Positions 34,164-43,363 of a DNA stretch of 64,000 nucleotides are shown here, piece by piece; position 1 is the stretch's first letter; each line of letters starts with the position of its first letter. Source of the stretch: Novosphingobium rosa NBRC 15208. GTDB taxonomy: Bacteria > Pseudomonadota > Alphaproteobacteria > Sphingomonadales > Sphingomonadaceae. A program made the translations under genes and the position numbers. The notes beneath the pieces are model-generated. The model worked only from the letters and a program-made list of their open reading frames with translations, did not search any database and was not told the origin of the DNA. The DNA is taken from assembly GCF_001598555.1 (NCBI RefSeq), contig NZ_BCZE01000042.1, forward strand, positions 1-64,000, written 5' to 3'.

Positions 34164-35219
34164 ATGATTCCCCCCGGCGAGACGATCGGCATTCTGGGTG
34201 GCGGCCAGTTGGGCCGCATGATGGCCATGGCGGCAGCGAACCTCGGTTACCGGGTGCATATCTATGCGCCCGAAGAGGATTCGGTGGCCGCCGAGGTCTG
34301 CGCGGCCTTTACACAGGCGGCGTGGGACGATGCGGCGGCCATGCGTGCTTTCGCGGCGGATTGCGCCGTCGTCACCTATGAGTTCGAGAATGTGCCGGTG
34401 GGGCCTCTGGCCGCCATTGCCCCCACCCCGCTGCTGGCCCCGCCCCGCGCTTTGGAAGTGGGGCAGGACCGGGTGAGCGAGAAGAGCCTGGTCCGTGATC
34501 TGGGCGGCACCCCCGCCCCCTTCGCCACCGTGGACAGCCGGGCCGATCTGGAAGCCGCCATGGCCGAGATCGGCACCCCCGGTATCCTCAAGACCCGCCG
34601 GGATGGCTATGACGGCAAGGGCCAGTGGCGCATCATGTCGCCCGAAGACGCCGCCGCCATCGATCTTCCCGACGTGCCGCTGGTCTATGAAGGCTTCGTG
34701 CGCTTTTTCGGCGAGTTCTCGGTGATTCTCGCGCGCGGCTCAGATGGCGATATCCGCTTCTGGGATTCGGCGCAGAATGTCCATGAGAGCGGCATCCTTG
34801 CCCTCTCCACCGTGCCCGCCGCGCCCGAATTGCTGGAGCAGGTGCCCGCCGCGCGCGCCATGGCGCAGAAGATCGCCGAGGCGCTGGGCTATGTCGGCGT
34901 GCTGGCGGTGGAATTCTTCGCCACGGCGGAAGGCCCGATCTTCAACGAGATGGCCCCGCGCGTCCACAACTCCGGCCACTGGACCACCGAAGGCGCGATC
35001 ACCAGCCAGTTCGAGAACCATATCCGCGCCATCTGCGGGTTGCCGCTGGGCGCCACGGGTCTGGCCGCCAAAGGCGTGGAGATGCGTAACATCATCGGCG
35101 ACGATGCGCAGGACTGGGCAGGCATCCTCTCCGATCCGGCCAACCATCTGCATCTTTACGGCAAGGCCTCGATCCGGCCCGGCCGCAAGATGGGTCATGT
35201 CACCCGGCTGACGCTGTAA
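34164..35219 (+). CDS. purK: N5-carboxyaminoimidazole ribonucleotide synthase
   Basis: 351 residues, ATP-grasp enzyme. N-terminal GILGGGQLGRMMAMAAANLG, the ATP-grasp core LKTRRDGYDGKGQWRI, and the metal-binding EFFATAEGPIFNEMAPRVHN are typical. It carboxylates AIR with bicarbonate and ATP. Works with PurE, whose gene ends 18 bases upstream. Confidence 0.97.
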   Translation: MIPPGETIGILGGGQLGRMMAMAAANLGYRVHIYAPEEDSVAAEVCAAFTQAAWDDAAAMRAFAADCAVVTYEFENVPVGPLAAIAPTPLLAPPRALEVGQDRVSEKSLVRDLGGTPAPFATVDSRADLEAAMAEIGTPGILKTRRDGYDGKGQWRIMSPEDAAAIDLPDVPLVYEGFVRFFGEFSVILARGSDGDIRFWDSAQNVHESGILALSTVPAAPELLEQVPAARAMAQKIAEALGYVGVLAVEFFATAEGPIFNEMAPRVHNSGHWTTEGAITSQFENHIRAICGLPLGATGLAAKGVEMRNIIGDDAQDWAGILSDPANHLHLYGKASIRPGRKMGHVTRLTL

Positions 35220-35230
35220 GGCCCACGCGC

Positions 35231-35713
35231 ATGGCAGAGCTGTTCCTGATCTATGCCCGCGCGGCCAATGGCACCATCGGGGTGGACAATCGCCTGCCCT
35301 GGCATCTTCCCGCGGATCTCAAGCATTTCAAGGCGCTGACCCTTGGCAAGCCGATGATCATGGGCCGCAAGACCTTCGAGAGCTTCCCCAGCCCCCTGCC
35401 CGGCCGCCGCCATATCGTGCTGACCCGCGACACCGGCTGGGCCCGCGCGGGCGCCGAGGTGGCGCACAGCGTTGAGGATGCTCTGGCGCTGGCGGGCGCT
35501 GGCGAGGTGGCTGTGGTCGGCGGCGCGGAAATCTACGCCCTGTTTATGGATCGCGCCTCGCGCGTCGAACTGACCGAAGTCGATCTGACCGTCGAGGGCG
35601 ACACCCATATGCCCCCCCTTGGGGCCCAATGGCATGAAGTTTCACGTGAAACCCATGCGCCGGAAGGCAGCCGCCCCGGCTTCGCTTTCGTCACGCTGAC
35701 GCGTGACCTATAG
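35231..35713 (+). CDS. folA: Dihydrofolate reductase
   Basis: 160 residues. IYARAANGTIGVDNRLPWHL with the Trp-His-Leu-Pro substrate loop, IMGRKTFESF for NADPH, and the VVGGAEIYALFMDRA segment identify DHFR. It regenerates tetrahydrofolate. The start is 11 bases past purK and the gene ends 10 bases before ribF, in the same probable operon. Confidence 0.96.
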   Translation: MAELFLIYARAANGTIGVDNRLPWHLPADLKHFKALTLGKPMIMGRKTFESFPSPLPGRRHIVLTRDTGWARAGAEVAHSVEDALALAGAGEVAVVGGAEIYALFMDRASRVELTEVDLTVEGDTHMPPLGAQWHEVSRETHAPEGSRPGFAFVTLTRDL

Positions 35714-35723
35714 AGCAGACCCC

Positions 35724-36653
35724 ATGATTCGCCTCACCTCAGACCTGCGCGTTCCCGATCACCTGCGCGGCGCCATCGTCGCTCTGGGCAATTTCGACGG
35801 CTTTCATCAGGGCCATCAGGCGGTTGTGGGCGAGGCGATCCGCTGGGCCAAGGCCGAGGGCCGCCCCGCCATCGTTGCCACCTTCGATCCACACCCCGTC
35901 ACCCTCTTCGCGCCCGAGGCCGCTCCCTTCCGCCTCACCACGCTGGACCAGCGGCAGGAGCTTTTCGCCGCCGCCGGGGCCGCCGCCATGCTGGTGTTCA
36001 ACTTCACTCGCGCCTTTGCCGCCTCCTCCGCCCACGATTGGGTGCATGAGGTGCTGGGCCGCACCATCGGCGCGGCAGGCGTCGTCACCGGCACCGATTT
36101 CACCTTCGGCAAGGGGCGAGAGGGCGATATCGGCACCCTTTCCACGCTGGGCGCCGAGGTGGGCATGCAGGCCCGCGCCATCGCGCCTGTCGAGGATGCG
36201 CAGGGCGTCATCTCCTCCAGCCGCATCCGCGACGCGTTGCACCAGCGCGACCCCGAAACCGCCGCCCGCCTGCTGACCCGCCCCTTCACCATCCGCGCCG
36301 CCGTGCAGCATGGCGACAAGCTGGGCCGCACCATCGGCTTCCCCACGGCGAATCTGGCGCTGGGCGACTATCTGCGCCCGGCTTACGGGATCTATGCTGT
36401 TACGGGGCACCTTCCCGATGGCCGCGTGCTGAAGGGGGCCGCGAACATCGGCATCCGTCCGCATTTCGATCCGCCCAAGGAACTCCTCGAGCCGCATTTC
36501 TTCGATTTTTCGGGCGATCTCTATGGGCAGGAGATCGAGGTGGCCTTCCACGCCTTCCTGCGCGGCGAGGCGAAGTTTGACTCGATGGACGCGCTGATCG
36601 AGCAGATCGGCGCGGATTGCCAAAAGGCGAAAGAGATCTTGGCGGAAGTTTGA
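35724..36653 (+). CDS. ribF: Bifunctional riboflavin kinase / FAD synthetase
   Basis: 309 residues. An N-terminal nucleotidyltransferase domain (GNFDGFHQGHQAVVGEA; ATFDPHPVTLF) makes FAD and a C-terminal flavokinase domain (GDKLGRTIGFPTANLALGDY) makes FMN. The ATG at 35724 is used; an earlier start would overlap the folA stop. Last gene of the gpmA-purE-purK-folA-ribF run and followed by the short repeat copy I. Confidence 0.96.
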   Translation: MIRLTSDLRVPDHLRGAIVALGNFDGFHQGHQAVVGEAIRWAKAEGRPAIVATFDPHPVTLFAPEAAPFRLTTLDQRQELFAAAGAAAMLVFNFTRAFAASSAHDWVHEVLGRTIGAAGVVTGTDFTFGKGREGDIGTLSTLGAEVGMQARAIAPVEDAQGVISSSRIRDALHQRDPETAARLLTRPFTIRAAVQHGDKLGRTIGFPTANLALGDYLRPAYGIYAVTGHLPDGRVLKGAANIGIRPHFDPPKELLEPHFFDFSGDLYGQEIEVAFHAFLRGEAKFDSMDALIEQIGADCQKAKEILAEV

Positions 36654-36660
36654 AGAGAAG

Positions 36661-36740
36661 ATGCGAGGGCCCCAAGCCTGCGCTTGTCGCAACCGACAAG
36701 CTATGGCGCCCTCGCGCTCCCTTTAATGCCTACGTTGCGC
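36661..36740. repeat. Dispersed intergenic element, copy I (single arm, insert in hairpin)
   Basis: Only an alpha arm is left: ATGCGAGGG...CCCTCGC, then GCTCCCTTTAATGCCTACG. The usual 3-6-base loop of the terminal hairpin is replaced by about 36 bases that hold another hairpin (GCTTGTCG-CAAC-CGACAAGC). Between the convergent ribF and hydroxylase-like genes. Confidence 0.8.
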
Positions 36741-36752
36741 CCAGACTGAACC

Positions 36753-37520
36753 TCAGGCCTTGGCCATGCCGCCGCGGTCGATGTTCTTCTTGATGTCCTG
36801 CACGAAGCGCGAGTGGCGCACCGCCGCCAGGAAGGTGTTCTGGATCAGATTGCCCAGAAAACGGCATGGGCGCTTGATCTGGATCAGCAGGATATAGCGA
36901 TCCTCATCCGTCTCGTTCCAGACTTCATGGTTGAACATGTCGTCGAAGATGAAGCTTTCGCCCTCCTGCCATGTCAGCACATGCAGCTGGTCGGCGCCTT
37001 CCACATTCATCCGGCACTTGTCGCGCTCCTGCGGGACTTTCAGCGCCAGATGATAGGTCAGCATGCCCTTGGTCATGCCGGTGTGGCGCGGAATATGCCC
37101 GCCCGCCTCCAGCACCGAGAAATTGGCGGTCACCAGCCCCGGCACCTGCTCGATCAGCGCCGCCGTCACCGGAGCGCGGCTGGCATTGCCTGCCATGCGA
37201 TAGCCATAGCCCTTCAGAAAGAACGAGCGCCAGCGCCGGTCCGCCGCGATCCGCCCATGATCGAAGGAAAGATCGCCCAGCGAGGGAATCTCCTTGGGCT
37301 GCAGCGCGATGGCTTCGTCACGGATCTCCTGCCAGCGGGCTTCCAGTTTGGGAACCCAGGCGAAGAAGCCTTTGTCCTGAATCGCTGAGTCAGGGATTTT
37401 GGAATCGCGCATGATGATCGCATCGATTTTGGGGCGCAGATCCTTGCCGATCATGAACAGTGACTTGTTCACGAAAGGCACTTTCCAGCCGCGTGCGGCG
37501 ACAGTTTCTCTCCAGTTCAA
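36753..37520 (-). CDS. Aspartyl/asparaginyl beta-hydroxylase-like protein
   Basis: 255 residues with an Asp_Arg_Hydrox (Fe(II)/2-oxoglutarate oxygenase) core: PRHTGMTKGMLTYHLALKVP, then WQEGESFIFDDMFNHEVWNE, with the iron His residues and a downstream Arg for 2-oxoglutarate. LpxO, which hydroxylates lipid A acyl chains, belongs to this family, but this protein lacks an obvious membrane anchor. Substrate unknown; a lipid is one option. The start is TTG at 37520 with GGAGA six bases upstream. Divergent from ileS. Confidence 0.85.
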   Translation of the reverse strand: MNWRETVAARGWKVPFVNKSLFMIGKDLRPKIDAIIMRDSKIPDSAIQDKGFFAWVPKLEARWQEIRDEAIALQPKEIPSLGDLSFDHGRIAADRRWRSFFLKGYGYRMAGNASRAPVTAALIEQVPGLVTANFSVLEAGGHIPRHTGMTKGMLTYHLALKVPQERDKCRMNVEGADQLHVLTWQEGESFIFDDMFNHEVWNETDEDRYILLIQIKRPCRFLGNLIQNTFLAAVRHSRFVQDIKKNIDRGGMAKA

Positions 37521-37733
37521 GGGGGGTCTCCAGATAGAAGGCCGCCGTTTAAGTTGTCATAGTATCGAAATAAAGTGAATTTCGATCAGCGGTTAAGGAC
37601 GTCAGGCAGGTGTGTGAAGCAGGTCACGGTTGCTGCTTTGTCCGGCATCGGGCAACGCCCTTTCGCATTCTCTCTTTTCCTGCCCCCCTTCCATTTGCAG
37701 GAATCCCTCACAATCGCTAAGGCACCCGGCGAT

Positions 37734-40553
37734 ATGACCGAAAAGCGCGACTTCCGACCGACCGTCTTCCTGCCGAAGACCGATTTCCCCATGAAGGCGG
37801 GCCTTCCCCAGAAGGAGCCCGGCATCCTGAAGGGATGGCAGGATCAGGATCTGTACCGCAAGCTGCGGGATACCCGCGCCGGTCGCGAGAAGTTCATTCT
37901 GCATGATGGCCCGCCCTATGCGAATGGCAACATTCACGTCGGCCATGCGCTGAACCATATCCTCAAGGACATGGTGGTGCGCACCCAGAGCCTGCTGGGC
38001 AAGGACGCGCCCTATGTGCCCGGCTGGGACTGCCACGGCCTGCCCATCGAGTGGAAGGTCGAGGAAGAGTACCGCAAGAAGAAGCGCAACAAGGACGAGG
38101 TTCCCGCCAAGGAATTCCGCGCCGAATGCCGCGCCTATGCCCGCCAGTGGGTCGATGCCCAGCGCGAGCAGTTGAAGCGCCTTGGCGTCAATGCCGATTG
38201 GGACAACCCCTATCTGACGATGGATTTCGCCGCCGAGGCGGGCATCGTGGCCGAACTGCTGAAGTTCGCCGAGAGCGGCCAGCTCTATCGCGGGGCCAAG
38301 CCGGTGATGTGGTCGCCGGTGGAAAAGACCGCGCTGGCCGAAGCCGAGGTGGAATACGAAGACATCACCTCGACCCAGATCGATGTGGCTTTCGAGATCA
38401 CGGAATCGCCGATTGCCGAGCTGGTCGGCGCCTATGCGGTGATCTGGACCACCACGCCCTGGACCATCCCGGCCAACCAGGCTTTGGCCTATGGGCCTCA
38501 GGTGGATTACCATCTCTACCGCGCCGATGATGGCCGCCGCTTCATCGTGGCTGTCGATCTGCTGGGCAGCTTCCTTGAGCGCACGGGCCTCGCCCCGCAC
38601 GCCGAGGGCCTGACCACGGGCATGAATGTGTCCGAGCATGCGCTGGCCACCTTCAAAGGCGCAGACCTCGCCGGCACCATCGCCCGCCACCCCATGGCGG
38701 CGCAGTTCCCCGAGAGTGCCTTCTTCACCAGGCCCCGCCCCTTCCTCGCGGGCGATTTCGTCACCACCGACAGCGGCACGGGCCTCGTCCATATGGCGCC
38801 CGACCATGGCGAGGACGACTTCCTGCTCTGCAAGGCCAATGGCATCGAGCCGGTCTTCGCGGTCGAGGGCGATGGCAAGTACCGCGCCGACTGGCCGTGG
38901 CTGGGCGGCGAAGGCTCGGTCATCAACCCCAAGTTCAACGCGCCTGATGGCCCGATCTGCACCGCCCTGCGTGAAACCGGCGCCCTGCTGGCCGCCAGCG
39001 CCGACTACAAGCATTCCTACCCGCATTCGTGGCGCTCGAAGGCCAAGGTGATCTTCCGCTGCACCCCGCAGTGGTTCGTCCCCATGGACCGCGCCGAGGA
39101 TGGCGAAAAGACCCTGCGCGACAAGGCCGTGCAGGCCATTGCCGACACGCGCTTCGTCCCCGAAAAGGGCCGCAACCGCATCGGCGCCATGGTCGAGGGC
39201 CGCCCGGACTGGGTGCTGAGCCGCCAGCGCGCTTGGGGCGTGCCGATCACGCTCTTCGTGGACCGCAAGACCGGCCAGTATCTCAGCGACCCCGCCGTCA
39301 ACGCCCGCATCATCGCGGGGCTAGAGGCCGAGGGCGTCGACGCCTGGGACGAGGAACGCGCACAGGCCTATCTGGGCGCCGATTACGATCTGGCCGACTA
39401 TGAGCGCGTCACCGACATTCTCGACGTGTGGTTCGATTCGGGCAGCACCCATGCCTTCGTGCTGGAATCGGGCCGCTGGCCTGACCTGCTGCGCCCGGAA
39501 GGCTACACCGGCCCGCACGCCGATCTGTACCTTGAAGGCAGCGACCAGCATCGCGGCTGGTTCCAGTCCTCGCTGCTGGAAGGCTGCGCCACGCGCGGCC
39601 ATGCGCCTTACAAGGCCATCCTGACTCACGGCTTCACCATGGATGCCAAGGGTCACAAGATGTCCAAGTCGCTGGGCAACACGGTCGATCCGCTCAAGGT
39701 GATGGAGACCTATGGCGCGGATATCGTGCGCCTCTGGGCTCTTTCGGTCGATTACACCGAGGATCACCGCATCGGTGACGAGATCCTCAAGGGCATCGCC
39801 GACCAGTATCGCAAGCTGCGCAACACCTTCCGCTATCTGCTGGGCGCGCTGGACGGTTTTTCGGACGCCGAAAAGCTGCCGGTCGAGCAGATGCCCGAGC
39901 TGGAGCGCTATGTGCTGGGCCTGCTGGCCCAGCTGGATGGCACGCTGCGCCAGGCCACCGTCGATTTCGACTTCAACGCCTATGTCCGCGCGCTGGTCGA
40001 TTTCTGCAACGAGGACCTGTCGGCCTTCTTCTTCGATATCCGCAAGGATTCGCTGTACTGCGACGCCCCGGATGACGTGAAGCGCCGCGCCTATCGCACC
40101 GTGCTGGATATTCTGTTCCACGCGCTGATCCGCTATGCCGCGCCGGTCCTGGTGTTCACGGCGGAAGAGGTGTGGCAGTCGCGCTTCGCTGGTGAGAGCG
40201 TCCATCTGCTGGAATGGCCCACCCTGCCCGCAGCCACGCTGGACGCCGAACGCTGGACCGCCCTGCGCGCCCTGCGCGCCGAGGCGCTGGCCGCCATCGA
40301 GCCGCTGCGCCGTGACAAGACTCTGGGCTCCAGCCTCGAAGCCGAAGTCACCGTCCCCGCCGATGCGCCGGAGGCTGATCTGGCCGAACTGTTCATCAGC
40401 GCGGCTGTCGCGCGTGGCGAGGCCCTCTCGGTCACCCGCACCGACAAGCATAAATGCGGCCGCTGCTGGCGTCACCTGCCCGAAGTGGCCGAGGATGGCG
40501 ATCTCTGTTCACGCTGCGATCATGTCGTCTCCGCCATGGACGCTGCGGAATGA
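37734..40553 (+). CDS. ileS: Isoleucyl-tRNA synthetase
   Basis: 939 residues, class I synthetase. The HIGH-type site is in HDGPPYANGNIHVGHALNH, the editing domain follows with TTPWTIPANQAL, the KMSKS loop is GHKMSKSLGNTVDP, and the C terminus carries a zinc finger (KCGRCWRHLPE ... LCSRCDHV). The ATG at 37734 fits known IleS starts; the open frame runs on upstream without support. It overlaps lspA by four bases. A 213-base leader precedes it; no T-box or other riboswitch is evident. Confidence 0.97.
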   Translation: MTEKRDFRPTVFLPKTDFPMKAGLPQKEPGILKGWQDQDLYRKLRDTRAGREKFILHDGPPYANGNIHVGHALNHILKDMVVRTQSLLGKDAPYVPGWDCHGLPIEWKVEEEYRKKKRNKDEVPAKEFRAECRAYARQWVDAQREQLKRLGVNADWDNPYLTMDFAAEAGIVAELLKFAESGQLYRGAKPVMWSPVEKTALAEAEVEYEDITSTQIDVAFEITESPIAELVGAYAVIWTTTPWTIPANQALAYGPQVDYHLYRADDGRRFIVAVDLLGSFLERTGLAPHAEGLTTGMNVSEHALATFKGADLAGTIARHPMAAQFPESAFFTRPRPFLAGDFVTTDSGTGLVHMAPDHGEDDFLLCKANGIEPVFAVEGDGKYRADWPWLGGEGSVINPKFNAPDGPICTALRETGALLAASADYKHSYPHSWRSKAKVIFRCTPQWFVPMDRAEDGEKTLRDKAVQAIADTRFVPEKGRNRIGAMVEGRPDWVLSRQRAWGVPITLFVDRKTGQYLSDPAVNARIIAGLEAEGVDAWDEERAQAYLGADYDLADYERVTDILDVWFDSGSTHAFVLESGRWPDLLRPEGYTGPHADLYLEGSDQHRGWFQSSLLEGCATRGHAPYKAILTHGFTMDAKGHKMSKSLGNTVDPLKVMETYGADIVRLWALSVDYTEDHRIGDEILKGIADQYRKLRNTFRYLLGALDGFSDAEKLPVEQMPELERYVLGLLAQLDGTLRQATVDFDFNAYVRALVDFCNEDLSAFFFDIRKDSLYCDAPDDVKRRAYRTVLDILFHALIRYAAPVLVFTAEEVWQSRFAGESVHLLEWPTLPAATLDAERWTALRALRAEALAAIEPLRRDKTLGSSLEAEVTVPADAPEADLAELFISAAVARGEALSVTRTDKHKCGRCWRHLPEVAEDGDLCSRCDHVVSAMDAAE

Positions 40554-41122
40554 GTCTGTCTTCGCGCAACCGCCTGTTGGGGCTGGGCGTTGCCGCCCTG
40601 ACCTTTGCCGCCGATCAGGCGGTGAAGTGGGCGGTCGTGCACCCCATCGCCCTGCCCGCGCTGCATGACAGCAACATCGACAACGCCACCTGGAACCCTG
40701 CCGTTCCCGATCTGCCGCTGATCCCCTTCTTCGGCCTCAGCTGGCAGCAGAATTTTGGCGTTTCCCTCGGCCTCTTCACCGCCGGGTCGGACGCGGCGCG
40801 CTGGGCGCTCGTCGCCATGACCGCGCTGATCGCCGGTTTCGTCACCATCTGGATGCTGCGCGAAAAGCGCTTCGCCGATACCGCCGCGCTGGGCATGATT
40901 CTGGGCGGCGCCCTTGGCAACATCCGCGACCGCGCGGCGCTGGGCTATGTCGTTGATTACGCGGATTTGCACTTCGGCGCCTTCCGCCCCTTCCTCATTT
41001 TCAACCTGGCGGATGCCGCCATCACCATCGGCGTCCTGATTATCCTTGCCCGATCCTTCCTTTCAGGCGAAAAGCGCGCCACTCGGCCACAGGATCAGGC
41101 CAACACCGCGACGGAGAGCTGA
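40550..41122 (+). CDS. lspA: Lipoprotein signal peptidase
   Basis: 190 residues with four membrane helices. The catalytic Asp pair is visible in YVVDYADLHF and FNLADAAITIG, and the GGALGNIRDR segment is typical of signal peptidase II. It removes the signal peptide from lipoproteins, including the DUF3035 product encoded next to it. The ATG overlaps the ileS stop (ATGA), the widely conserved ileS-lspA arrangement. Confidence 0.96.
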   Translation: MSLSSRNRLLGLGVAALTFAADQAVKWAVVHPIALPALHDSNIDNATWNPAVPDLPLIPFFGLSWQQNFGVSLGLFTAGSDAARWALVAMTALIAGFVTIWMLREKRFADTAALGMILGGALGNIRDRAALGYVVDYADLHFGAFRPFLIFNLADAAITIGVLIILARSFLSGEKRATRPQDQANTATES

Positions 41123-41127
41123 CACAC

Positions 41128-41535
41128 ATGCGCAAGTCCACCGCCATTCTGCTGGCGAGCGCCATCACCCTGACGCTGTCGGGCTGCACCGATCGTCTCT
41201 TCGCGCGCGTGCGCCCCGATGAATTCGCGGTGCAGCGCCAGGCCCCGCTCTACATCCCGCCAGATTTCGCGCTGACCCCGCCGACCCCCGGCGCGCCCCG
41301 CCCCGCCAGCCGCTCGAGTCAGCAGGACGCGCTGGCCGCCATGTTCGGTGGCGAGGCCGGCAAGAGCCCGGTCGAGAACGCCACCCTGCGCAAGGCTGGC
41401 GAACCCGAAGCGGGCATCCGCTCGACCGCAGCAGACCCCAAGACCAACGCCGTCGACAAGGGTGACATCACCCGCGACATCATCGCGGCGCCCGAAGGCA
41501 ACGGTCGCGAGGCACAGACGACCACCGCCAAGTAA
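41128..41535 (+). CDS. DUF3035 lipoprotein
   Basis: 135 residues. A lipoprotein signal (MRKSTAILLASAITLTLSGC with lipobox LSGC) is followed by RPDEFAVQRQAPLYIPPDFA, the core of DUF3035 proteins. The rest is low-complexity and probably disordered. Gene order ileS-lspA-DUF3035 is common in alphaproteobacteria. Function unknown; located on the inner face of the outer membrane or in the inner membrane. Confidence 0.9.
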   Translation: MRKSTAILLASAITLTLSGCTDRLFARVRPDEFAVQRQAPLYIPPDFALTPPTPGAPRPASRSSQQDALAAMFGGEAGKSPVENATLRKAGEPEAGIRSTAADPKTNAVDKGDITRDIIAAPEGNGREAQTTTAK

Positions 41536-41559
41536 GGCTTCGGTCTCTGGATTGCAGAG

Positions 41560-41596
41560 CCGCCTGCGAGGGATGCCTCGCGGGCGGTTTTGTTTT
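41560..41596 (+). terminator. Rho-independent terminator of the ileS-lspA-DUF3035 operon
   Basis: Stem CCGCCTGCGAGG / CCTCGCGGGCGG with the loop GATG, followed by TTTTGTTTT. It lies 25 bases past the DUF3035 stop and immediately before repeat copy J. Confidence 0.92.
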
Positions 41597-41618
41597 GGGC
41601 TTCAAGAATGAAGGGGAA

Positions 41619-41841
41619 ATGCGAGGGTGTTACACCCTCGCGCTCCCATGAATGTCTACGTCGCGCGCTCAGCTCGGCCTGAGAGCAACGTCGCAGCGTC
41701 GCAGGCCCCAGATCATGCCGCATGGTTTTACTGCCTGCGGCGCCTTGGGTGGTGCTGGTGGAGAGGTTGGGCGCAACGATGGGCAACTGCTGCCCCATCG
41801 TCGGGAGACGGTATGGGAGCGCGAGGGGGTAACCCCCTCGC
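41619..41841. repeat. Dispersed intergenic element, copy J
   Basis: Alpha arm left (GCGAGGGTG-TTA-CACCCTCGC, GCTCCCATGAATGTCTACG), beta arm right (CGTCGGGAGACGGTATGGGA, GCGAGGGGG-TAA-CCCCCTCGC). In the left hairpin G-to-T and C-to-A changes are paired (GTG with CAC), so the stem is kept. Between the convergent DUF3035 and CNNM genes. Confidence 0.92.
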
Positions 41842-41849
41842 CCTTTCCT

Positions 41850-43166
41850 TTATTCTTCTTCCACCTCAGCCAAAACGATCTTGCTGACCAACAGCTTGTC
41901 GATCTTCCGCCCATCCATATCGACGATCTCGAACCGCCACCCGGGCACCTCGAACACATCGCCCTCGTCCGGAAAGCGCTTCATCACGGACAGCGCAAAG
42001 CCCGCCGTCGTCGCGTAATCGCGGTGCTCCGGCAGATCGAGGCCCAGACGGCGGCTCAAGGCATCGGCGGGCAGGGCGCCCGAGATCAGCAGGCTGCCAT
42101 CCTCGCGCTCGATCACCATCGGGCCATCGCCATCGTCCTGATGGCTCACGAAATTCCCGACGATGGCGGAGAGCAGGTCGGCGGGGGTGACGATACCCTC
42201 CAGATGCCCATATTCGTCATGCACCAGCGCCATGGAGATGCCCGACTGCTGCAGGATGCGCAGGGCGTCCATGGCGTCGAGCTGGTCGGGGATGATCTCG
42301 GCCTTTTTCATCAGGCGGCGCAGGTTCAGCGTGCGGCCCGAGAGCAGAACGGCCAGAATCTGGCGCACTTTGGCCACGCCGAGGATGGTGTCGGGCGAGC
42401 CATCGCCAATGGGCATGATCGAGTGCGGGCTGGCGGCGATACGCTCACGCACGGCGGTTTCGCTGGCGTTGACGTCGATCCAGTCCATCTGGTTGCGGGG
42501 CGTCATCACCTCGCGCACGGGGCGGCCGGCGAGGCGCATGATGCCGGTCATGATCTCGCGCTCATCCTCCTCGATCACGCCGGAGCGGGTGGCCTCGGCG
42601 AACATCAGGTGGAGCTCTTCTTCGGTGACGGAGGGCTCGTCGGTGTGTTTCACGCCCATCAGGCGCAGCAGCCCTTGCGAGCTGCGGTCCAGCACCCAGA
42701 CCAGCGGCGCGGTCCAGCGCGCCAGCCGCACCATGACGGGGGCGGCGAGGCAGGCGATGGGTTCGGCCATGCGCAGGGCCAGCTGCTTGGGCACCAGCTC
42801 GCCCGCGATCAGGCTGACGAAGGTGGTGATGCCCATCACCAGCACCAGCCCGGTTTCATCGGCGAAGCGGTGAGGAATGCCCAAACCTTCCAGCCGCTGA
42901 GCGACCGGCGTGCCCAGACTGGCCTCGGAAAGGGCGCCCGTCACCAGCGCGATCAGCGTGATGCCGATCTGCGCGGTGGAGAGCAGCTTGCCGGGGTCTT
43001 CGGCCAGTTCAAGGGCCGCGCGTGCGCCGCGCCGCCCGCGCTCCACCAGAAGTTTGAGCCGGGCCGGGCGGGCCGATACGATTGCCAGTTCCGACATCGA
43101 GAACAGGCCGTTCAAAACGACCAGCCCCGCGATCATCAACAGGTCTGTCCAGGGAAAGGGTGTCAC
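41850..43166 (-). CDS. CNNM/CorC-type membrane protein with CBS pair (hemolysin-related)
   Basis: 438 residues. An N-terminal CNNM (DUF21) domain has the usual helices and AELVPKQLALRMAEPI. A CBS pair follows (VREVMTPRNQMDWIDVN ... GISMALVHDEYGHLEGIVTP) and a C-terminal CorC_HlyC domain. Related proteins move or regulate Mg2+/Co2+; the hemolysin name is historical. The start is GTG at 43166; no in-frame ATG lies nearby. Divergent from the OmpA-like gene. Confidence 0.93.
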   Translation of the reverse strand: MTPFPWTDLLMIAGLVVLNGLFSMSELAIVSARPARLKLLVERGRRGARAALELAEDPGKLLSTAQIGITLIALVTGALSEASLGTPVAQRLEGLGIPHRFADETGLVLVMGITTFVSLIAGELVPKQLALRMAEPIACLAAPVMVRLARWTAPLVWVLDRSSQGLLRLMGVKHTDEPSVTEEELHLMFAEATRSGVIEEDEREIMTGIMRLAGRPVREVMTPRNQMDWIDVNASETAVRERIAASPHSIMPIGDGSPDTILGVAKVRQILAVLLSGRTLNLRRLMKKAEIIPDQLDAMDALRILQQSGISMALVHDEYGHLEGIVTPADLLSAIVGNFVSHQDDGDGPMVIEREDGSLLISGALPADALSRRLGLDLPEHRDYATTAGFALSVMKRFPDEGDVFEVPGWRFEIVDMDGRKIDKLLVSKIVLAEVEEE

Positions 43167-43327
43167 AATAATCCCACCTTAACAGCTTTCCATTCCCGCG
43201 CGAAGAGGCATTGCCAAGCCATTCGCCCCACCCTTACCTCACGCTGGAAGATTGCAAGATTTCACATGCCCGATGGTTCATAACTCTCTGGTCAAGCTGT
43301 CGTTCACGGAAAACGCGTGATACGCCT

Positions 43328-43348
43328 TGCGACATTCATAGTGTCGCA
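43328..43348 (+). promoter_or_regulatory. Hairpin in the 5' leader of the OmpA-like gene
   Basis: TGCGACA-TTCATAG-TGTCGCA is a perfect 7-bp inverted repeat, ending two bases before the GGAGG ribosome site of the gene starting at 43364. It could be an operator or a translation-modulating hairpin. Confidence 0.45.
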
Positions 43349-43363
43349 CAGGAGGCCGCATTG

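Noticed and set aside
37521..37733. T-box or other riboswitch in the ileS leader
   Set aside because: No T-box core sequence, antiterminator or terminator is visible in the 213-base gap; T-boxes are also not expected in this group.
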